Source: Eggerthellaceae bacterium UBA3686 (GTDB lineage Bacteria > Actinomycetota > Coriobacteriia > Coriobacteriales > Eggerthellaceae). Taken from it: a stretch of 64,000 nucleotides of DNA. The notes under the pieces are model-generated. The model was not told the DNA's origin, did not search any database, and saw only the letters and a program-made list of their open reading frames with translations. Shown here one piece after another: positions 1 to 8,318 of this stretch. The position numbers were made by a program, and so were the translations under genes. The first letter of the stretch is position 1. Each line of letters starts with the position of its first letter. The stretch is from NCBI GenBank assembly GCA_002371495.1, contig DFIX01000007.1:1-64000 (forward strand). Reading direction: 5' to 3'.

Positions 1-70
1 TGAGGCCGATTCAAACTGTAATGGGCGCTAAATCAAACCCCGCCCCTCCCAACTCGCCCTTGCCCCTGAC

Positions 71-799
71 TCATTGCGCAGCGACGCGAATGAGCCCGAT
101 CATGTAGTCGAGCATTTCCATGTAACGTAGGAGCCCTTCTTCGGCCTTGCCGGGCTCGCGACAACAATCGCGATACTCCATCATCAGGCCGTGGAAGCTG
201 CAGATCTCGATATCGTTGATCATCTCTATAGTCGAAGGATTCATCTTGTATTCAGCCATGCAGCGATTGAGCGTAAGAAGATTGCGCTCTTTCAGGCTAG
301 AGCTGAAAAACACCATGACCTGGAAACCGCTGAGCTTGCGCCAGCTTTCGGGGAATTCCTGGTAGTACTGAAAAATTGCATCGTTTAGCGCATCTTCCGA
401 CACTTGCCAGAACATCATCTCGAACACGTCGACGTTAGCAAACGCCTGCCGACCGAACGAGCGCCACATTTCGACATGCTGATAGAGCGGGTCGTCGTTC
501 TTCAGCAAAAGATCGTTCAGATCAGCCATATAGTCTTCGAGGAATTTAACCGAAGCAACGAGTAGCAAATGCTCGACGTTGTCGAAATGCCGGTACACAG
601 CCCCCGTCGTACAGCCAGCCGCCGCTGCTATAGCGCGGATCGATAGGTCTTCAGGCCGTGTTTCGGCGAGGAGAGTGTATGCCGCCTCGATGAGGTCAGC
701 TTTCTTGCTTCGAGCCAATTTCTTCCGTTCCCTTAAGCGCGGTATATCCAGCATGGTCGAAGCCGCTGGCTTCGCAATGCGCGCGATGGCGTATTCCAT
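71..799 (-). CDS. TetR/AcrR family transcriptional regulator
   Basis: DNA-binding repressor of the TetR family. The helix-turn-helix is at about residues 32-80 (AIAAAAGCTTGAVYRHFDN, the typical TetR recognition helix followed by Y-x-H-F). The rest is an all-helical ligand domain that cannot be matched to a ligand. Length 242 aa is normal, though there is an extra ~30-residue basic N-terminal arm; an internal ATG at 754 is a possible alternative start. It lies next to the MttB-like gene, so that gene and the facing MFS carrier are plausible targets (see the GATAAC dyad at 2494-2529). Family call is firm; target is inferred. Confidence 0.9.
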   Translation of the reverse strand: MEYAIARIAKPAASTMLDIPRLRERKKLARSKKADLIEAAYTLLAETRPEDLSIRAIAAAAGCTTGAVYRHFDNVEHLLLVASVKFLEDYMADLNDLLLKNDDPLYQHVEMWRSFGRQAFANVDVFEMMFWQVSEDALNDAIFQYYQEFPESWRKLSGFQVMVFFSSSLKERNLLTLNRCMAEYKMNPSTIEMINDIEICSFHGLMMEYRDCCREPGKAEEGLLRYMEMLDYMIGLIRVAAQ

Positions 800-969
800 G
801 GTAATCCCATTCTAATTTTTTTTCCCGTTTGTGACAGCGCAGAGAAAAGTTCACCTGATTATTACTATTCAGAATTGCGGCAATTGTCGGCTCTGCCGGG
901 CTCGAACGAATGAAGCGGCAATCAGGCAAAAAGACCAATACACCCCTACAGAATATCGACGTTTCAGAA

Positions 970-1002
970 TAAAAGGCGCGCCGATCGGATTCGACGCGCC
1001 CT
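970..1002 (-). terminator. Terminator of the MttB-like gene
   Basis: GC-rich stem (GGCGCG/CGCGCC core) followed on the minus strand by TTTTATT, starting 26 bases after the stop codon at 1029. Confidence 0.6.
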
Positions 1003-1028
1003 CGACAATTTGGTAATCGGGTTCTGGT

Positions 1029-2444
1029 TTAGCCGTTGTACTTCTTCACATAGGCGGCCATTTCGGCATCGAGAGCCGCATCGATGCAGGGATCGGGGTT
1101 ATCGGCCAGGATCTTCTTCCAAATCTTGTTAGCGCGAACATCGGCCGGCTGCGAACCTTGCTCGACCCAACGGTCATAAGCTGCGCGCTCGGAAAGCGTA
1201 GGTGCATAGAACTCGTCGCGGAAGTGCTCGAACGTATGGTCCTCTGCCAAGAAGGTGCCCTGCGGACCGACTTCCTCGATGACGTCAAAGGCCAGTGCCT
1301 CTTCGTCGAACGCCACGCCGCGGTCGATGCGGCGCAGGTAGCCGAGCAGCTCGTTGTCCATGATGATCTTCTCGTAGGACGTGCAGTTGTATGTATCGAT
1401 GATGCCGGCGGAATGTAGGATGAAGTTGCCGCCGGACATCTGGGCCGCAACGATGGTCATGGCCGACTCGTAAGCCGCTTGGATGTCGAGCATCTTGGAA
1501 TCGCTCAGGGCGCCGGAAATACGGCACGGAATCTGGTACTTCTTGGTGAGCTGGCCATTGATGAGCGAAACGACACAGTCTTCGGGCGAGCCGATGGAAA
1601 GCAATCCGGAACCCATGTCTCCGTTAGAGCCGGAAGCCGAGTACACGACCGGGCAGCCAGGATTGACGAGCTGCGCATATGTAATGCCCGCCAAAACTTC
1701 GGCGTTCTGGACCGAAACCAGGCCGGCGAGCGTGCACGGTGTGGTCATACCAGCAATCGACAGCGAGTTGATGAGCTGCACCTGGCCGGTCTCGGCATAG
1801 GCGCGGATGGCACCGAGCTGTGCCGGATCGTAGGACAACGGGGTCAGCGTGCAGGGAATGGACGCGACGATGGGCTTGTCCTTGATGGCTTCGAGGCCGC
1901 CGAACGGAATGGAGGCAAGCTCGATGGTGCGCATCGCGTTCTCGTAACCGTAAATGCTAGCCATGAGCGGTTTCGCGGAATTGCGCATGGTCTGGTAAAC
2001 CATTTCGAGCGGACGCTTTTTCTCCTCGACGTCGCCCGGCTCGCAAGAGATGTGGCTCTGGATGTCGATGTAGTCGCACTTGTCGACAATCTTTACGATG
2101 TTGATGAAGTCCTGCATGGTAGAACGACGCCAGCCGTTATCAAGGTCGAGCACGAACGGCGAACCATACGGGCCGGCATATGCACTGCGCTCGCAGCTGA
2201 TAGGCACGTTCTTGGCCTCGTCGCGACCATGGAGCATGTATGAACTCGGAGCGCTCTGAATGGCCGCCTCTACGACCTCGCGCGGAAATTTGACCAGATC
2301 GCCTTCGACCGTGCATCCGGCAGCGGCGAGGGTTTCCTTGGCGTGGTCGTAGGGCATGATGACGCCAATTTCCTTCATGATGCGCATCGTGTTCTCGTGA
2401 ATGGCCTCGATACCTTCCTCCGGCATGATCTTGTAGCGCTCCAT
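1029..2444 (-). CDS. Non-pyrrolysine MttB-family methyltransferase
   Basis: Member of the trimethylamine methyltransferase (MttB, PF06253) superfamily, about 471 aa. It begins MERYKIMPEEGIEAIHENTM and keeps the family's TIM-barrel motifs (for example YSASGSNGDMGSG and the C-terminal HFRDEFYAPTLS). The reading frame is open throughout with no in-frame amber codon, so it is of the pyrrolysine-free subgroup that contains glycine betaine, proline betaine and carnitine methyltransferases (MtgB, MtpB, MtcB); the substrate cannot be read from sequence. Such enzymes move a methyl group to a corrinoid protein. The start at 2444 is chosen because AAAGGAG lies seven bases upstream; the open frame to 2657 has no such signal. 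The nearest corrinoid protein is about 33 kb away. Confidence 0.88.
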   Translation of the reverse strand: MERYKIMPEEGIEAIHENTMRIMKEIGVIMPYDHAKETLAAAGCTVEGDLVKFPREVVEAAIQSAPSSYMLHGRDEAKNVPISCERSAYAGPYGSPFVLDLDNGWRRSTMQDFINIVKIVDKCDYIDIQSHISCEPGDVEEKKRPLEMVYQTMRNSAKPLMASIYGYENAMRTIELASIPFGGLEAIKDKPIVASIPCTLTPLSYDPAQLGAIRAYAETGQVQLINSLSIAGMTTPCTLAGLVSVQNAEVLAGITYAQLVNPGCPVVYSASGSNGDMGSGLLSIGSPEDCVVSLINGQLTKKYQIPCRISGALSDSKMLDIQAAYESAMTIVAAQMSGGNFILHSAGIIDTYNCTSYEKIIMDNELLGYLRRIDRGVAFDEEALAFDVIEEVGPQGTFLAEDHTFEHFRDEFYAPTLSERAAYDRWVEQGSQPADVRANKIWKKILADNPDPCIDAALDAEMAAYVKKYNG

Positions 2445-2493
2445 TGCTGCTCCTTTCATAGGAAATTTTTTAACTTTTCCCGCTTTGGTACTT

Positions 2494-2529
2494 GATAACT
2501 TTGTTTCGCTATGCGATAACAGTGTTATC
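2494..2529. promoter_or_regulatory. Candidate operator with three GATAAC half-sites
   Basis: GATAAC-AGT-GTTATC is a perfect 6-3-6 dyad at 2515-2529, with a third GATAAC at 2494-2499. It lies in the gap between the divergent MttB-like and MFS genes, 50-85 bases upstream of the MttB start. It may bind the TetR protein encoded at 71-799; this is inference. Confidence 0.45.
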
Positions 2530-2688
2530 TTGAACACGGCATCAAAGTAAACGTTGCGGACCATAACTGTCAAGACCCAATTTGAAAATTTTTTAGACGG
2601 ACCGCAACAAAGCTCGATTCGGCGCGGAATATCCCGCCCGCAACGAATCGAGGACACAGAAGCAGCTACGAAAAGGAGGGTTTTAGCA

Positions 2689-4035
2689 ATGACTAAAGGT
2701 AAGCGCTACCTTATCTTGGTGATCCTGAGCCTCATCGCGGGCATGGTGTACCTCACCCCGTTTTTGCGCTTCACGTTCTATGATCAGATGTTGGTTGCGC
2801 TCAGCATCGACGATGCCCAACTGGGCGTTATCGGCGCAACGTATGGCCTGTTCAACGTTATCGGTTATATTCCGTCGGGCTTCTTCGCGAACAAGTTCCG
2901 CACAAAGACCATGCTGCTGGTATCGCTCGCGGGCATGGCTGCGTGCACTGTCTGGTACGCAATGTTCCCGCCGTTCGAGCACTTGGTAGTCATACATGCG
3001 CTCTATGGCATCTTCAGCGTCGGCACGTTCTGGTCGAGCTACCTGAAATCCGTGCGCGGCCTAGGCACCGACGAGGAATCCGGGCGCATGTTCGGCATGA
3101 GCGAAGGCTTCCGCGGTCTTGGTAACTTTGTTATCTCTTTTGGCTGCCTCGGCCTCATGGGTGCGTTCGCTGAGGGCGTCATGGGCTTCCGCGCGCTGCT
3201 GTGGCTCAACGTCGCCGTCTTCGTGCTGCTGGCCGTCCTCGTCGTTATCTTCATCCCAAAGAGCCTAGGCGAGACCGGAGAGGCGCACGAAAGCACCGGC
3301 GCCATCATCAAAGGCATGTTCAAGCTGCTCGGCAACCCGGGCACGTGGATCTGCATCCTGCTGATCGCCTGCGGTTACACCCTGTGGAATACCTGCAACG
3401 GTTACTTGGGCACTTACACGACACGCATACTGAACCTCGACCCGTCGATTTCGTCGAGCCTCGCCATCGTGCGCAGCTACCTGATCGTCTTCATCGCCGG
3501 CGTCTCGGGCGGCATCATCATGGACAAGTTCAAGACCAAGGGTCAGGGCTTTATCTTCGCCTATGCGTTCAACGCCATCGTAGCCGCGCTCGTATTCGTC
3601 ACAAGCGGATTCCAAATTGTCTGCGTCATCATCACCTTGTTCGTCGCGTACGCCGTGAACGTGCTCAAGTCCACGTACTGGTCCATCTTGGGCGATGCGG
3701 GTTTCACGCTCGAGCAGACTGGCACTGCAACGGCCATCATCTCACTCATCGGACTGACGCCCGACATCTTCACGCCTGCCATCATCGGCCAGGTCATCGA
3801 CACCTACGAGAAAGCCGGCAACGTCGAAATGGGCTTTAACATCATGCTCGCCTGGATGGTCGCCTGGGCCCTGCTCGGTATCGTCGCCGGTTTCCTGCTG
3901 AAAAAGCGCAAGCAGAAGCTCGACCGTCTGGCTACGGCTCAGGGCAATTCGGAAGTCACGATCAGCGAACCCGCCACCACTGCAGAGGCCGCTTCCAGCA
4001 CTGCCGAGGTCACTGCAAACGGCATCCCCGAATAG
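2689..4035 (+). CDS. MFS transporter
   Basis: Twelve-helix major facilitator superfamily carrier, 448 aa. The first helix starts right after MTKGKRY, and the loop 2-3 region GFFANKFRTKTMLLVS is the usual MFS G-x-x-x-D/N-R-x-G-R-R-type motif. It ends in a Ser/Thr/Ala-rich cytoplasmic tail (AEAASSTAEVTA). The start at 2689 follows a strong AAAAGGAGG at 2671; the frame is open back to 2554 but has no ribosome site there. It is divergent from the MttB-like gene and followed by the BCCT gene, so it may import or export the methylated amine or its product. Substrate unknown. Confidence 0.85.
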   Translation: MTKGKRYLILVILSLIAGMVYLTPFLRFTFYDQMLVALSIDDAQLGVIGATYGLFNVIGYIPSGFFANKFRTKTMLLVSLAGMAACTVWYAMFPPFEHLVVIHALYGIFSVGTFWSSYLKSVRGLGTDEESGRMFGMSEGFRGLGNFVISFGCLGLMGAFAEGVMGFRALLWLNVAVFVLLAVLVVIFIPKSLGETGEAHESTGAIIKGMFKLLGNPGTWICILLIACGYTLWNTCNGYLGTYTTRILNLDPSISSSLAIVRSYLIVFIAGVSGGIIMDKFKTKGQGFIFAYAFNAIVAALVFVTSGFQIVCVIITLFVAYAVNVLKSTYWSILGDAGFTLEQTGTATAIISLIGLTPDIFTPAIIGQVIDTYEKAGNVEMGFNIMLAWMVAWALLGIVAGFLLKKRKQKLDRLATAQGNSEVTISEPATTAEAASSTAEVTANGIPE

Positions 4036-4045
4036 CCCCACCTTT

Positions 4046-4075
4046 GTCGGACCTGTCGCCCCTGACAGGCCCGAC
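4046..4075 (+). terminator. Hairpin after MFS gene
   Basis: Stem GTCGGaCCTGTC / GACAGGcCCGAC with one mismatch, 11 bases after the stop codon. It has no clear T-run, so it may stabilise the mRNA end rather than terminate. Confidence 0.4.
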
Positions 4076-4125
4076 GCCATGCGCATCCGATAAAAACCCC
4101 TAGCTCAACAACTAACGTTCAACCT

Positions 4126-4149
4126 AGTTGCAATGTGCGTTATGCAACT
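4126..4149. promoter_or_regulatory. Dyad AGTTGCA-N10-TGCAACT before the BCCT gene
   Basis: Perfect seven-base inverted repeat with a ten-base spacer that ends 20 bases before the BCCT start codon, just upstream of the ribosome site. Position fits a repressor site or a small mRNA hairpin. Confidence 0.35.
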
Positions 4150-4169
4150 CCTAAAAGGAGCATGCAAAC

Positions 4170-5729
4170 ATGAACGACTCCGAAAACAAAGAAGGTATCC
4201 TGCACAAAGCCCACAAGAACCTGGTATTCGTCATATCGGTTGCCCTCACCATGGCGCTCGTCGTTTGGTGCCTTGCTGCAGGCAACACATTCATAGCCGC
4301 CGCAAATACCGCCATGGAGGCGCTGACATCCAACTTCGACTGGCTCTACATATTCGGCATGTCCCTGTTCGTCATCTTCGCCTTAGGCCTTGCTATAAGT
4401 CCCTACGGCAAGACGAAACTCGGCGCCGACAACGAGAAGCCTACGCAGAGCACGCTCGGCTGGTTCGCCATGCTGTTCTCCGCCGGCATGGGCGTGGGAT
4501 TGGTGTTCTGGGGAACGGCCGAGCCGCTTTCGCATTACGTGGCTCCCATGTCTGGCATCGAGCCCATGACCGACGAAGCCCTCACGTTCTCGCTTCGCTC
4601 GTGCTTCATGCACTGGGGCCTGCATCCATGGGGCAGCTACGCCATCGTGGGCCTGGCGCTTGGCTACTTCGCCTTCCGGCATCATAAGAAGTCGCTCGTC
4701 AGCAGCACGCTCGAGCCGGTAATCAAAAAGCAGGCTCACGGTACCACGGGAATCATCATCGACATCTACGCTGCCATGCTCACCGTCTTGGGCGTGGCCA
4801 CCTCGTTCGGCATGGGCTGCCTGCAGATATCGAGCGGACTGGACTACCTGTTCGGCATCCCCAGCCAGGTGTATACGTGGGCCACAATAATCGGCCTCAC
4901 CTGTATCGTCTATACCTGGAGCGTCGTCAGCGGCATCGAGCGAGGCATGCAGGCCCTTTCCAACGCGACGCTCGTGCTGTGCGTCGTGCTGTTGGTGGGG
5001 GCCTTTGTCATCGGTCCGAGCATCGACATCGTGCACGATTTTATGGGCGGCGTTGGCGCCTGGCTTGCGAACTTCATCCAAGACAGCTTCCGCTTAGCCG
5101 CCAAAAACGGCGATACGAGCTGGATTCGTGGCTGGCGCGTATTCTACTGGGCCTGGTGGCTCTCGTGGGCACCGTTCGTGGGCATCTTCCTCGCGCGCAT
5201 CTCGCGCGGCCGCACTATCCGCGAGTTCGTCCTGGGCTGCATGGTGGCCCCCACCGTAGTCAGCCTCATCTGGTTCTCGATTCTGGGCGGCACTGCGTTC
5301 GGCGCAGCAGAAGGCCTCGGCATCGAGCAGCTGAACGCCATCGTGGGTTCGCCCGAGACGGCCCCCTTCTTCGTATTCGGCCAATACGAATTCGGGTTCG
5401 CGCTCTCGATCATCGCGCTCGTGCTGCTGTTCGGGTTCTTCGTGACATCGGCCAACTCGGCCACCTACGTGGTGTCGATGCTCACGTCGTTCGGTAACAC
5501 GAATCCACCTACATTCAAGAAAATCTTCTGGGGCGTGCTCATGGCGCTCGTGGCTTTCGCGTTCACCGTGTCGGGCGGAGTAAAGGGCATGCAAACCGTA
5601 GCCATCATCATCTCGTTCCCATTCTTCTTCATCATGGTGCTCATGTGCATAAGCATGGTGATCGCAATTCATAGGGAGCATCACGCGGTTCCAATTGCAG
5701 AAAAGATCGATTCAACGCCTGAAAGCTAG
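4170..5729 (+). CDS. BCCT family betaine/carnitine/choline transporter
   Basis: Twelve-helix BCCT (PF02028) carrier, 519 aa, which is the usual length. Hallmarks are GMGVGLVFWGTAEP in helix 3 and the signature VFYWAWWLSWAPFVGIFLARISRGRT (residues about 325-350; it holds the aromatic substrate box W-W-x-S-W). Family members take up quaternary amines such as glycine betaine, choline or carnitine, either with Na+ or by exchange. I cannot tell which from sequence. AAAAGGAG lies eight bases before the ATG. Its placement after the MFS gene and near the MttB-like gene suggests it supplies the methyl donor. Confidence 0.93.
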   Translation: MNDSENKEGILHKAHKNLVFVISVALTMALVVWCLAAGNTFIAAANTAMEALTSNFDWLYIFGMSLFVIFALGLAISPYGKTKLGADNEKPTQSTLGWFAMLFSAGMGVGLVFWGTAEPLSHYVAPMSGIEPMTDEALTFSLRSCFMHWGLHPWGSYAIVGLALGYFAFRHHKKSLVSSTLEPVIKKQAHGTTGIIIDIYAAMLTVLGVATSFGMGCLQISSGLDYLFGIPSQVYTWATIIGLTCIVYTWSVVSGIERGMQALSNATLVLCVVLLVGAFVIGPSIDIVHDFMGGVGAWLANFIQDSFRLAAKNGDTSWIRGWRVFYWAWWLSWAPFVGIFLARISRGRTIREFVLGCMVAPTVVSLIWFSILGGTAFGAAEGLGIEQLNAIVGSPETAPFFVFGQYEFGFALSIIALVLLFGFFVTSANSATYVVSMLTSFGNTNPPTFKKIFWGVLMALVAFAFTVSGGVKGMQTVAIIISFPFFFIMVLMCISMVIAIHREHHAVPIAEKIDSTPES

Positions 5730-5745
5730 AATGCGTCAAAAGGAG

Positions 5746-5796
5746 GACGGGGCTTGATTCACTCGGCCGCTGAGCAACCGGGCATCAAGCCCCGTC
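5746..5796 (+). terminator. Long hairpin after BCCT gene
   Basis: Perfect 13-bp stem GACGGGGCTTGAT / ATCAAGCCCCGTC enclosing 25 bases, 17 bases after the BCCT stop. No T-run follows. The left arm is immediately preceded by AAAAGGAG, an orphan ribosome-binding-like sequence. Confidence 0.45.
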
Positions 5797-5822
5797 ACCT
5801 GGCCCAAACAATTTCGCCCCCT

Positions 5823-5852
5823 TTGACTCATTCGGTAGGCACCTGCCACAAT
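5823..5852 (+). promoter_or_regulatory. Promoter of the EamA gene, probably leaderless
   Basis: TTGACT and CACAAT boxes separated by 18 bases. The -10 box ends eight bases before the ATG at 5861 and there is no ribosome site, so transcription should begin at or next to the start codon. Confidence 0.5.
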
Positions 5853-5860
5853 ATGACCCT

Positions 5861-6781
5861 ATGGAAAACGAGGCCCCCCAATCGACTGCTCCGAATCGCA
5901 CGCACGAGTTGCAAGGCGTTGTGCTCTCGTGCCTCGGCGCGAGCTGCTGGGGGTTTTCGGGGACCTGCGTCAGCTACCTGGTAGGGCACAACGACGTCGA
6001 CATTCCCTGGCTCGCCTGCACACGGCTGTTCGTGGCGGGCCTGCTGTTCTTGGGCCTTGCATTCCTGCGCGACCGCGACAAATTCTCGGTTCTCTTCCGG
6101 GACAAAAACCTCGTCTTGCACACGCTTGCCTATACGTTGCTCGCCGTCGTGCTCATGCAGATCAGCTACATGACATCTATCAAGTACACGAACGCTGGAA
6201 CAACGTTACTGCTCCTGGAAACGAGCATCCCCATCGTTCTTGTCATAGAGTGCATACGCAAACGCCGCCTACCGCGACCTATCGAGGCGCTCGCGCTCGT
6301 AATGGCGTTGGCCGGCGTCGTATGCATAGCAACACAAGGCAATTTGGGCTCCATCGGCATAAATCCGGAAGGACTCGTTTGGGGGCTGCTTTCGGCCGTG
6401 GCAAATGCAAGCTACATTCTGCTGTCGGTAAAAGTCGTCGAAAGGTGCGGCTCGCTCGTTCTCAACGGCGTGGGCATGACGCTTGGCGCGATCATACTCG
6501 CGCCGCTCGGCCACCCTTGGGATTCGACCGTCGTGCTCGACGTCAGCGGTTGTTTGGTATTTTGGGCCATCGTGCTCGTTGGCACCATGTTCGCCTACGC
6601 CATATATCTGCGTGGCGTAGCGCTCTGCGGCCCCGTTAAAGCAAGCCTCGTAGGCGTAGCCGAACCCATTTCGGGCACAATCATCTCAGCTTTATGGCTC
6701 GGTACGGTGTTTTCGTCTTGGGACTTTCTCGGCGGCGCGCTCATCATCGCCATGATGATTATCGTGGCACTTAAGAAATGA
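5861..6781 (+). CDS. EamA/DMT family transporter
   Basis: Ten-helix drug/metabolite transporter with two EamA (PF00892) repeats, 306 aa. The first repeat covers about residues 12-145 (CLGASCWGFSGTCVSYLVGH opens helix 1) and the second about 157-305 (GLVWGLLSAVANASYILLSV). The end of each repeat has the typical P-I/E-P segment (VGVAEPISGTIISALWLG). These carriers usually export amino acids or metabolites; substrate unknown. It is probably transcribed alone from the promoter just upstream. Confidence 0.88.
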   Translation: MENEAPQSTAPNRTHELQGVVLSCLGASCWGFSGTCVSYLVGHNDVDIPWLACTRLFVAGLLFLGLAFLRDRDKFSVLFRDKNLVLHTLAYTLLAVVLMQISYMTSIKYTNAGTTLLLLETSIPIVLVIECIRKRRLPRPIEALALVMALAGVVCIATQGNLGSIGINPEGLVWGLLSAVANASYILLSVKVVERCGSLVLNGVGMTLGAIILAPLGHPWDSTVVLDVSGCLVFWAIVLVGTMFAYAIYLRGVALCGPVKASLVGVAEPISGTIISALWLGTVFSSWDFLGGALIIAMMIIVALKK

Positions 6782-6856
6782 GCCGAATAACGTACCTTAA
6801 AAACCCGTTTACAACTCGTGTACCCTTTGAAAACGGTTTGCTACGCGAGCAAACAC

Positions 6857-6890
6857 AATGAGCCGCGAGAACAGTTCTCCCGGCTCATTT
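6857..6890. terminator. Bidirectional terminator between convergent EamA genes
   Basis: AATGAGCC / GGCTCATT stem with a second inner stem GAGAAC/GTTCTC, lying between the two convergent stop codons. Confidence 0.6.
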
Positions 6891-6912
6891 CCAATGGACA
6901 ACAATCGGTTCC

Positions 6913-7845
6913 CTAGGCGAGCTTCGCGGATTTGGAATGTACGTGCAACTCACTCACCACCGCACCGGCGATTATGCAAGCTGCGCCCACTAGCTGCAGG
7001 GGCGTGAGCGTTTCGCCAAGCACGAGCGCGCCAAGCGCTACCGCAGAAAGCGGTTCGACATACCCGAGCACGGCAACGCTTTGCGCGGAAAGCGCTCCCA
7101 TCGCCTTCAAGTAAAGGTAATTCGACAAAGCGGTCGATACGCCGAGCAAAGCGAGCGGCAACACATCGGTTCTGCGTACGGCAAACACGATGTCGAACGT
7201 AATGCCCTTGCAGAACACCGCATACACGAGCACGACTAAGGCAGCGGCGGCGATTTCGATAAAGACCTTCTCGATGCCGTACACATGCGAAACCTTTTTG
7301 CTGAGCATCATCATGGCCGCAAAGCATACCGCCGATGCCAAGCCGCATGTCACGCCATACGCAGATACGCCGCCCTGGACGGCAGACGCGTTCACGAGCA
7401 CGGCGCCCGCAACGACCACGGAAAAACCCACTGACTTCGCCGCCGTGAACTTCTCGCGAAACACTACAGGAGATAGGACCATGACGATGACGGGAGCACA
7501 GTAGCACAGAATGGTCGACAGACCTACGCCGGCGTAAGCATACGCCTCAAACAAGAACAGCCAATCAAGCCCGAGAGCCGCACCTGCACCGGCCAGCATC
7601 AAAGCTTCGCCCTTATGGGCAAGCGCCGCGAGCGGCCTGCGAGACACCACCAGCAGAGCGCCCAATATGAGCGCGCCGAGCATCGCTCTAATGAGCACAA
7701 TCTGATAGCTCGGAAGCGACACCCCGCTTGCCAGGATGCCGTTGCATCCACCCATGGCAAGCGAGATGACCAGCACGACCGTAGCGGCCGTTTCTATCGA
7801 GACAGGCATCGTTTTAGTACTTTTCGCAATTTGCATGACGCTCAT
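6913..7845 (-). CDS. EamA/DMT family transporter
   Basis: Second ten-helix EamA-type carrier, 310 aa, with two repeats (about residues 18-150 and 160-300; the repeat end is YVEPLSAVALGALVLGETLTPLQLVGAA-like). It is only distantly similar to the neighbour at 5861, so this is not a recent duplication. No strong ribosome site is visible before the ATG at 7845. A 21-base element shared with the LysR promoter lies 80-100 bases upstream, so the LysR protein at 8319 is a likely regulator. Substrate unknown. Confidence 0.87.
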   Translation of the reverse strand: MSVMQIAKSTKTMPVSIETAATVVLVISLAMGGCNGILASGVSLPSYQIVLIRAMLGALILGALLVVSRRPLAALAHKGEALMLAGAGAALGLDWLFLFEAYAYAGVGLSTILCYCAPVIVMVLSPVVFREKFTAAKSVGFSVVVAGAVLVNASAVQGGVSAYGVTCGLASAVCFAAMMMLSKKVSHVYGIEKVFIEIAAAALVVLVYAVFCKGITFDIVFAVRRTDVLPLALLGVSTALSNYLYLKAMGALSAQSVAVLGYVEPLSAVALGALVLGETLTPLQLVGAACIIAGAVVSELHVHSKSAKLA

Positions 7846-7924
7846 AAAGTGCAGTCCGTTCTTCCATCCTCGTTTTTAGCGGATGATAGTATGCTCCTCA
7901 TATCAGGATTCGAAAATATGATTT

Positions 7925-7945
7925 TTTTCATATGTACCATGAGCA
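7925..7945. promoter_or_regulatory. TCAT-N7-ATGA element, copy 1
   Basis: Matches copy 2 at 8263-8283 at 18 of 21 positions and contains the dyad TCAT-N7-ATGA. It lies upstream of the minus-strand EamA gene. Likely binding site of the LysR-type protein. Confidence 0.45.
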
Positions 7946-7975
7946 TTATTCATGCATAAATCATGCATATACAAA

Positions 7976-8006
7976 AGGCCCTTCCTGCGGATAGCAGGAA
8001 GGGCCT
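7976..8006 (-). terminator. Terminator of the small gene at 8029-8193
   Basis: Perfect 13-bp stem AGGCCCTTCCTGC / GCAGGAAGGGCCT followed on the minus strand by TTTTG, 23 bases after the stop codon at 8029. Confidence 0.7.
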
Positions 8007-8028
8007 CGGAAAGAACGTCAACGAGCAA

Positions 8029-8193
8029 TTACAGAGATACTGTTACGGGCTTCGTCGATTCAAGGCGTGCCGAACGGACAAAAAGATGCTTGATTGCCGT
8101 TACAAGGATATCAACCGAAGTGGTTGCCTGACCGCTCTCGTCAAAGGTAACTGCGCATGCGCCGCATGCCATAACTTGGTGTTTCCGGCTCAT
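8029..8193 (-). CDS. Small hypothetical protein (54 aa)
   Basis: Not recognised. Begins MSRKHQVMACGACAVTF and contains a Cys-x-x-Cys pair near the N-terminus followed by a stretch that may form one helix (VDILVTAIKHLFV). Reasons to believe it: AAAGGGG lies seven bases before the ATG, and a well-formed terminator follows the stop. It sits in the gap between the LysR gene and the EamA gene, between two copies of a shared operator-like element, so it probably belongs to that regulatory unit. A metal or redox role for the cysteines is only a guess. Confidence 0.5.
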   Translation of the reverse strand: MSRKHQVMACGACAVTFDESGQATTSVDILVTAIKHLFVRSARLESTKPVTVSL

Positions 8194-8262
8194 ATGCCCA
8201 CCCCTTTCTTTTGATTGACAACGAAAGTATGTCATACTCCATAAAATAGTAAAAGCGCATCT

Positions 8263-8283
8263 TTTTCATGTTTATCATGAGCA
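8263..8283. promoter_or_regulatory. TCAT-N7-ATGA element, copy 2
   Basis: Second copy of the 21-base element at 7925-7945. It lies 36 bases before the LysR start codon and overlaps the expected promoter zone of the small gene on the other strand, as expected for LysR autoregulation. Confidence 0.45.
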
Positions 8284-8318
8284 CATTGCATGTAACGGAC
8301 GCAGAAAGAGGGACTCGT

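Noticed and set aside
1..70. First 70 bases
   Set aside because: Too short to judge; no gene or structure visible.
1029..2444. Possible pyrrolysine-containing MttB
   Set aside because: The frame has no in-frame amber codon along the whole barrel, so it belongs to the pyrrolysine-free subgroup.
5754..5984. 76-aa frame starting TTG after the AAAAGGAGG at 5740
   Set aside because: It overlaps the start of the EamA gene in another frame and has shadow-like composition; the ribosome-like site is noted as part of a hairpin instead.
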